NCBI GenBank assembly: GCA_030272585.1
Contig: BSYQ01000007.1
Coordinates: forward strand, 2,794,001-2,858,000
Direction: 5' to 3'
Length of the DNA: 64,000 nt
Source: Bryopsis sp. KO-2023
Lineage: Eukaryota; Chlorophyta; Ulvophyceae; Bryopsidales; Bryopsidaceae
Below are positions 57,747 through 64,000 of the stretch, piece by piece. Below the pieces are notes generated by a model. That model ran no database searches. It was not told where the DNA came from and saw nothing but the letters and a program-made list of their open reading frames with translations. The position numbers were made by a program, and so were the translations under genes. The stretch's first letter is position 1. Every line of letters starts with the position of its first letter.

Positions 57747-57774
57747 GAATTTCTGTCACAGTTGACAGAAATTC
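57747..57774. repeat. Hairpin with 12-bp perfect arms, 4-nt loop
   Basis: GAATTTCTGTCA (57747-57758), loop CAGT, exact complement at 57763-57774. Confidence 0.95.
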
Positions 57775-59593
57775 TATCAAGTGCCTTGATGCGTGTATTA
57801 GACACACTGAATTCTTTTGAATGCACTGTTCAAAACTTTACAAAACAATCACAACAAAACAATCAAAACAAAATAACTCAACCTCTCTCTCCAAAAATAT
57901 TTATATCAATCCTTTAAATCAATCAATGATTACATGTTGCCTAAATAATAAATCCCACTGGAAGAGCCCACAAACAGAAATGTTGAAATGTACAATTCAA
58001 AGATCAAGAGTATGATGAATGTTCATTCAAGGTCAGGAGGAGAGTCTTTCTTCTCAAAAAATCAACCTTTTTTTTTTCTGGGGTTCCTTGTGGGCCTTCA
58101 AGTATTTCGATAGAAGTGATGGAGAGAGATGGAACAACAAGGTAGTACACACTTTGGACACTGTGGCTACGCCCTAAAGGGACTTACAAGGATGTCTCAA
58201 CTTCCAACTGTCACAATATATATCCCCATATCCGACTGTACTACCCGTCCTGCCTACTTGCAATACAATTCCCTATTCCACGCTCAACCTCATTCCTCCT
58301 ATCAATTCCCGTCAATCTTCCTCGTTTTATCTTCCCAACCATTCCTCTTTTCCACAGACCTGATGGTTCGGATCGAGCCGTTGTTTCCACTTGGTACCTA
58401 CGGCGTCCATGTTGTGTGCGAACAGCGCAAATGTCTTGAGATTTCCAGTGATGTATGTGGCAAGGGAGGCTTATATTAGGCTGATATCAGAAAGGAGGGA
58501 AAAAGACTGAAGTGCGTTTAGGGAGGGGTATCTGGGTGGGTCTTGACTTACTTTTCTTGAAAAAGGGTGGAGACTGGGGAAGGCCATGAGCAAAACGGCG
58601 ATGATCGTGTAGGAATGCTGATAATCATGTTTGTTTAAGTTTATGTCTCAGCATTTTTTACCTTTTTGGTTGTTAATTTTGATTGTGCCATCATGACTCT
58701 CTCATTTCCTTGCTTATAATGCAAGCATATCTGCAGGTGGCGTTTCTCACGTCATGCAACGATAAAAGGAAAAAATTCCTTGTTTCCGATCCTTCTCTAA
58801 ACAAAACAAGGGACAAAAGCCAAAATCCTCCACCGGAGAACATTCTCTTATTAAGAGTGAGACGGCTAATACGTTCAACCTCTCAGATCGAAACATGAGA
58901 CTGGACCCGATTGAACCACAAGCAACCCACTTAACCAGGAAAGTGTTGCTGTTTTTTTGGAAAGAAGTGTCGGTCCTACTAGCAACAACTAGCAAATAGT
59001 CGGGAGAAAACTCTCATACAAACCTAGGCAACGCTACAGGCAAAACACACACAACAGATTTCATTTTTATAAAAAAACGGGGAGAGGAAAAAGAAAAAAG
59101 TATGGTGGTGTATTGCGGACTAGGAAGGTTCCCATTTGTACTCTCTGTGTATGTCTTGATCTGATGCCTGCTTGGTGCGTTTGTTAAGGGGATGGGGGAA
59201 TCTGCCTGTGGAAATCCATAAAGCAATGCTCAGAAAATTAAAGAGAGACACACTTTCTCCACTCCAGCCTCTTATTCAAATTGAAAGGTGTCGAAAGCGG
59301 CCGTCTATTTGTCCTTCAAACCCACCGAGCTTGCTCGCGAACGTTTCTCCATGTCTACACTGGCTACAGTTTTATATGTTGTCAGACGACCTGGGATTAT
59401 CCTAAGCTAAGTGTTTTTGATGCGTAGTAATGTGTGACGAGATCACAAAGGTGTTTTGTTGACCGGGTGGCCCCATTCCCAAAACGGTTAGACTCGGAGT
59501 ATATATTGGGATGAACTCGTGGGCACGAAGCTTAAGCTTTTGGACTTCTCGGCCTTGTAGCAACTTCAAGCGTTTTAAACTGACACTGGCAAC

Positions 59594-62092
59594 ATGAATA
59601 GTACTGCGGAAATATCACGCCTGGACGAAGCGATTACTGCTCTCGCCGCGCGGGCGGAGGCTTTTGACGTGCGGCTGACTTCGAGCGATGGCACAGTCAA
59701 TCAGCTCTTGACGGACCTGGATACATTCTGGATGCTTCTTGGCTCCATACTGGTCTTCTTCATGCAGGTGCTGTGGTGGTGGTGGAACGGCTGTGGCCGA
59801 GAACTGTGCATCATAGCAATCAGAACGATGTCTTGAACATACGGCAGATTCAATCTAACCTAAACTAGGCTCTGCTTGCTTGTTGTCGTTTGTCGGATTG
59901 CAAACCCAACACAGTGATGTCTCTTACTGGTTTCCCTGACCACACGTCTCAAAGGAGCGTCTTTTTGGGAAAACTTCTAATCCAACTCTTTTTCGTTTTC
60001 AGAGTGGCTTTGCACTGCTGGAAGCGGGCACCGTCAGGATCGGGAACACCAAGAATATCTTGTTGAAGGCAAGTCGATTACAGATAGAGAAATCAGGGTG
60101 TGCGACTTTCGTTTCAGAAAAAAATCGATATTGAGGATGGTTGTCTTGCAGAACGTGATAGATGCATGCATCAGCGCACTGGTCTGGTGGGCAGTGGGAT
60201 TTGCCTTTGCCTATGGAGACGATGGGCTAGCGCCCAACCCCTTCATTGGAGGAAAAGTATGTTGTTCCACCTGGCAGAAAGTTTATCCTCCATACCTGGA
60301 CTTAGAAACAGTTAACGTTCACACCTCCATTTGCGTTGTGAAATTCAGGGACTGAGTTGTTTCGTGGGGAATCAGAAACAGGGATGCATATGCCTGAACG
60401 AATCTTTCCAAATTCGTGAACGTATTTATTCGTAATAAATAAATTATATATGTATTCTCCCTTTTTTTTCTTTCTTAAAATGCTCTTGAGATTTGAAGTG
60501 TTGTTTGTGCGTTGCACAGAATTTTCTTCTTCTCGATGACAAAATGACATCAGGCCCCAGCTTTTGGTCTTTTTGGCTCTTTCAATGGGGGTTCTCCGCA
60601 GCCGCCGCAACGATCGTGTCTGGCGCCGTCGCAGAACGATGTCAATTCAGCGCCTACGTTATCTACACTTGTTGTATCACGGCTTTTATTTACCCTGTCG
60701 TCGTGCACTGGGGATGGTCCAGTGAAGGGTGGCTTTCAGCTTTTCGGTCCCCTCCGCTCTTGGGCGCCAATGGGCTCATTGACTTCGCTGGATCGGCGAT
60801 GGTTCATATGTGCGGCGGCACAGCTTCGATTGCAGCTGCTTATATTATTGGACCAAGATCTGGCCGTTTCAACCCGGACGGGAGCGTAACGGAAATGCAA
60901 GGTAAGGAGGGTGCTTGCTGTCGCCCATGTTTGCAACCACAACTTGTATCGCCAGAGCTAACGGCCTGCGTGCGTTCCCAAAGGTCATTCGACTGTGTTG
61001 GCGACGATGGGGACGTTTTTCTTATGGTTTGGATGGTATGGCTTCAATCCCATCTCAACGCTCAAGTTCTACGGCATGGTCAGCACCGCCTCAAAGGTCG
61101 CTGTGACGACGACGATATCGGGAGCAGCCGGCGGGTGCACCGCACTCACGATATGCTTTCTCAAACGCAAGCACACCGACATTGCTCCACTGCTTAACGG
61201 AATCCTGGGAGGCTTGGTTGGGGTCACAAGCGCGTGCTCGACCATCGACGCCCACGATGCCCTTATTATCGGTACGGATATTTACCGAAAGCACACACCA
61301 TATCTTTTTGGCGATAGTGCCTGATGGTTACTAAACCTGCAGAGTTACAGCCAGGAGCTCAAGTGCTCGCAGAGAATCATTTCGGCTATTAATACACATA
61401 AATGGTTATAAAGCCATAAAAAGAGAAATCCCAGACAGAACATGTGCGTCCCTCCTCACTGGTGGATAAGCTGCAAAACGAAGCAAGGACTGCCAGTCTA
61501 TGGATCTGTGATCTTTTCGGATTTTTAGAAACATGACCCAATCGGGTTGCAGGACTTTGTTGATGAATGAGCCAAAAGCTGATCAGTTGTAGAATGATGT
61601 TTGCAGTGTTGGGTTCTGGGGATGTGATATTCTGTTTGGCTTGGTGTCGCAGGCATAGTAGCTGGAGTCGTTTACTTTTATTTTGCTGAGGGTCTGATAT
61701 GGCTTCGAATCGACGACCCCCTTGAAGCGAGCGCCGTTCACTTAGGGTGCGGAGTTTGGGGCGTTATTGCTGCTGGACTGTTTCCCAACAAAACCGACAC
61801 TTGTACGTCAGGGTATCAAGGTTGTGCTGACCACTACGGCCTCTTTTATGGAGGAGGCATTGCACAGCTGGGGATTCAGTTGCTGGCCGTTCTTGCGATT
61901 GGTGCGTGGAGTCTGGTAACTTCCGGTCTTTTGTTCTTCATTTTGAATAAACTTGGGAGGCTCAGGGTGAGCAAGAGGGACGAAGACCAAGGATTGGACA
62001 TTTCACACCATGGCGGCTCTGCCTACGCATTCAACCATTACGGGACGTCTGACATGAAGAGCTCGGTGCCTATCTTGCCTGGACCAGCATAA
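59594..62092 (+). CDS. Ammonium transporter, AMT/Amt family
   Basis: A plasma-membrane ammonium channel/transporter. Six exons join in phase: 59594-59767, 60003-60068, 60152-60256, 60520-60901, 60984-61271 and 61653-62092, giving 484 residues. It reads [35 protein letters not shown], then [22 protein letters not shown], the signature [20 protein letters not shown] with the first pore His, then [12 protein letters not shown], and [17 protein letters not shown] with the second pore His. The N-terminal 45 residues, before the first helix, are longer than in bacterial Amt and resemble eukaryotic AMT1. The cytosolic tail is short and ends SVPILPGPA. Intron 2 uses a GC donor (AAG|GCAAGT). No truncation is seen. 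Confidence 0.95.
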
Positions 62093-62988
62093 TGAATGGG
62101 CTTTTCTTTGTCAAAGTTTTTTGCCAACGAAAACAATTTGCTCGAAGCGATGTAAACATCACCTCGTTGGTCCTCTACCGTTTGTTTTTGTGACGTTTGA
62201 TGAGTAGCCCCATGGTCGTATTTGAGCAAATGAACGTAGTCATGTTTGTCTATGTTTGTTTGTTCGTGAGCGAGTCCCAAAGTCAGACAGGACGACAGAG
62301 TCCAAAACAAAAATAGGAGTGAGTCCAAAAGAAGAACCCCTGGTGGCGTTCGATTTACGATTGTGAAGGATAGTCAGGTTGTTGGACTCATGCAAAATTG
62401 AGTCCAAAGTTGCATTTTTTTTGCACTTGGTCTTATGTGGTTGGTTCTCTGTATCCACTGTTAGGAATCTTAGGAATCTGTTTACACATGAGGAAAAAAA
62501 AAATTTGAGCCTTTTTTTCCCACAGTCGAAAGTTTGGCACAACACACATTCAAGTCTTGGGTTTGAACCCCCAATCGCTGGGTAAAGTCCAATTTTACAT
62601 TCTACAGGAAAAGGTCCCAACTCCCACACAAGTTGTCCATCCTACCAAAACTACATCAAGTAGTTCATTATAATCCTAATCTTCCCATCTGTGAGTTGCC
62701 CCCCCCCCCAATTACAGTGCGATTGTGCTAAATGCGTTCTGGGGAATTTCTTGATGCGATTCACAGATGATTGTCGCAGGTGCTCACTAAGTTGTTTTGT
62801 TGCTGTTTTTCTCGGTGGTGGTGTTCGTTCCTACGTAGGAAAGTGTGGCATACCACACTTTCTGTCAAAGCCATCTTCCAACCCCCCAAAAACATCCCGA
62901 AGGTCATGCCAGTTTCTCGTGCATCACCCCACCCCACTTCATTTATCAAAAACTACCCATGCGCCAGCTACCCATAATGAACACGATC
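62093..62988. other. Convergent intergenic region with one hairpin
   Basis: About 900 bases without a supported gene, between the AMT stop and the TPR gene stop. A hairpin with 10-bp arms (GAAAGTGTGG, loop CATA) lies at 62839-62862 and could act at the 3' end of either transcript. Confidence 0.5.
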
Positions 62989-64000
62989 TTAAAATATCAT
63001 TGGACAACTAGATGATAAACCTTCTTCCCCACCCTTCCAGGCCTGCTCATACAACCTTTGGTATTCAGTCGAGACGCTTTCGTCCCTGTGCAACGAAGCC
63101 AAGCCGAACAGGGACCAAGGATTGAGGGGCACCTCACCCAGGTCCTCCAGAAAGGCTTTTTCGGCCAGAGTGGGTTCCCCCGTCATGAAGAGCAGCCACC
63201 CCAAGCATTGTCTGACTGGTTGATGGACTCTTGGGGGTTCCATGTAGCCCATCGAATCTTGCAATTTGACGGCATCCTCCAAGTGGCCCCTCGCAGCAGC
63301 CTTTGGACAACAAAGAAAAGAAAAAATATATAACAGGTCTGACTTCATGATGCGTTAGGTGTTCATTATTCGTTAGGTGCTCTCAATCAAAAATCAAAAA
63401 TAATATGAAAGGCCAAGCTACAAAATCCCATTCTCGTAGTTTAGTTTGCTTCTCATTTTTACGCATACCATGTCGCCTTTCGACACAGCAGAACGAGCAG
63501 AAGCCTCCAATACATACAGCTTGCCCAGGTCGATGTAGGGCTGAGAATAAATCCCGACACCATCCCCAGGCTTCGACATGACAGGTTCCGGCACCTGCCC
63601 CAGCAGTTCGTTCAACTCCACCAATCCCTCGCCAGCATCGACCAGCAATTCCCTGCGACTTTTTCGAGACGTTTGGGAAATCGCCAAGTATCGAGCAAAT
63701 TTCCAAATCAGTTTGCTGAATTCAGGGCCTCCCTTGGAGGAGCTCCCACGCGAATCCTCAGCGGGCCCCCTGGCATTCAGAATTTTTTCCCAGTGGGCAT
63801 ACCTCACCCAGACCAAAATGAGCGAAACGTATTCATGGCCGCTCGACACGTATGGTCCAGCAACATCCTCGGGAAGGGTTTGCATAGCTTTGGCATATTT
63901 TTCCGCCACAGCCAACATACCAGCAGAGCTTGCTGCATACACCAAGACGTCTAAATCATGTTCAGGGACATATCCCGACATGCATGACTTCCCGATTTTG
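62989..64000 (-). CDS. TPR-repeat protein, C-terminal part
   Basis: Two exons are visible: one from the window edge to 63469 and the last at 63300-62989; they join in phase (KGDM to AAARGHLEDAVKLQD). Helix pairs such as LVYAASSAGMLAVAEKYAKAM resemble TPR repeats. The strings GYMEPPRVHQPVRQCLGWLLFMTGEPTLAEKAFLEDL and PLNPWSLFGLASL match the tail of a TPR family, found in bacteria and protists, that carries the pattern YMEPP..xxPVR..LG..L...G....AE..F..DL...P.N.W.L.GL. The rest of the gene lies beyond the window, so its enzymatic or scaffold role cannot be judged. Confidence 0.7.

Larger units (their letters stand above)
54259..59593. other. Gene-poor region rich in short perfect palindromes
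   Basis: A 5.3 kb stretch between the unknown basic protein and the ammonium transporter. Apart from one weak minus-strand gene candidate (56812-57647) I see only short open stretches without recognisable domains. A B-box-like GGTTCAAGTCC on the minus strand near 55425-55440 forms a T-arm-like hairpin without a cloverleaf. The region's main feature is its set of inverted repeats, listed separately. Confidence 0.5.

Noticed and set aside
1-64000. CRISPR arrays, bacterial operons, ribosome binding sites
   Set aside because: The genes are intron-rich and eukaryotic; no spaced direct-repeat array is present.

Overview
This 64 kb window comes from a nuclear genome of a eukaryote, most likely a unicellular, possibly algal protist. 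Genes are split by many short to medium GT-AG introns. The proteins are typically eukaryotic (P5A-ATPase, PTPA, Sly1, NAD-isocitrate dehydrogenase, LYRM, ammonium transporter, wybutosine enzymes), and several look plant-like (isocitrate dehydrogenase regulatory subunit, F-box At4g00755-type protein, TYW3-Kelch-TYW2 order). I cannot name the species. Introns carry long homopolymers with a strand polarity: T and G runs on the sense strand. I set exon edges by eye from splice signals, reading phase and recalled family sequence; no transcript or database was consulted.

Layout. 0-1.75 kb: 3' end of a P5A-type ATPase (+). 3.6-6.5 kb: an unidentified spliced gene (+). 6.8-18.8 kb: a transposon-rich block with an 8-bp-TSD inverted-repeat element, a young complete Ty3/gypsy chromovirus inserted inside it, a Harbinger-like MITE, a hAT-like MITE holding a tRNA-like core, and a CACTA-like element. 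All five have target-site duplications I could read. 19.1-22.0 kb: PTPA (+). 22.7-25.0 kb: a Ser/Glu-rich unknown (-). 25.7-28.2 kb: an F-box At4g00755-like protein (+). 30.1-37.9 kb: the centrepiece, a 13-exon gene (-) whose phases all agree, encoding about 1358 residues as TYW3 - Kelch - TYW2 - JmjC (TYW5-like). 38.1-38.6 kb: LYRM2-like (-). 39.2-42.1 kb: NAD-IDH regulatory-type subunit (-). 42.7-46.3 kb: Sly1 (+). 46.9-51.6 kb: an AhpD-like CxxC protein (+) with a truncated LINE in an intron. 52.2-54.3 kb: a basic, Ser-rich unknown (-). 54.3-59.6 kb: gene-poor, unusually rich in short perfect palindromes. 59.6-62.1 kb: AMT-type ammonium transporter (+). 63.0-64.0 kb: 3' end of a TPR protein (-).

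How genes work together. Most are unrelated housekeeping genes. The clearest pathway statement is the wybutosine gene: one polypeptide appears to carry three enzyme activities that modify position 37 of tRNA-Phe, plus a Kelch propeller. A single exon encodes the TYW2 tail, a Lys/Arg-rich linker and the start of the JmjC module, so this is a real fusion rather than two neighbouring genes. The methyltransferase half of TYW4 and the enzyme TYW1 are not in the window.
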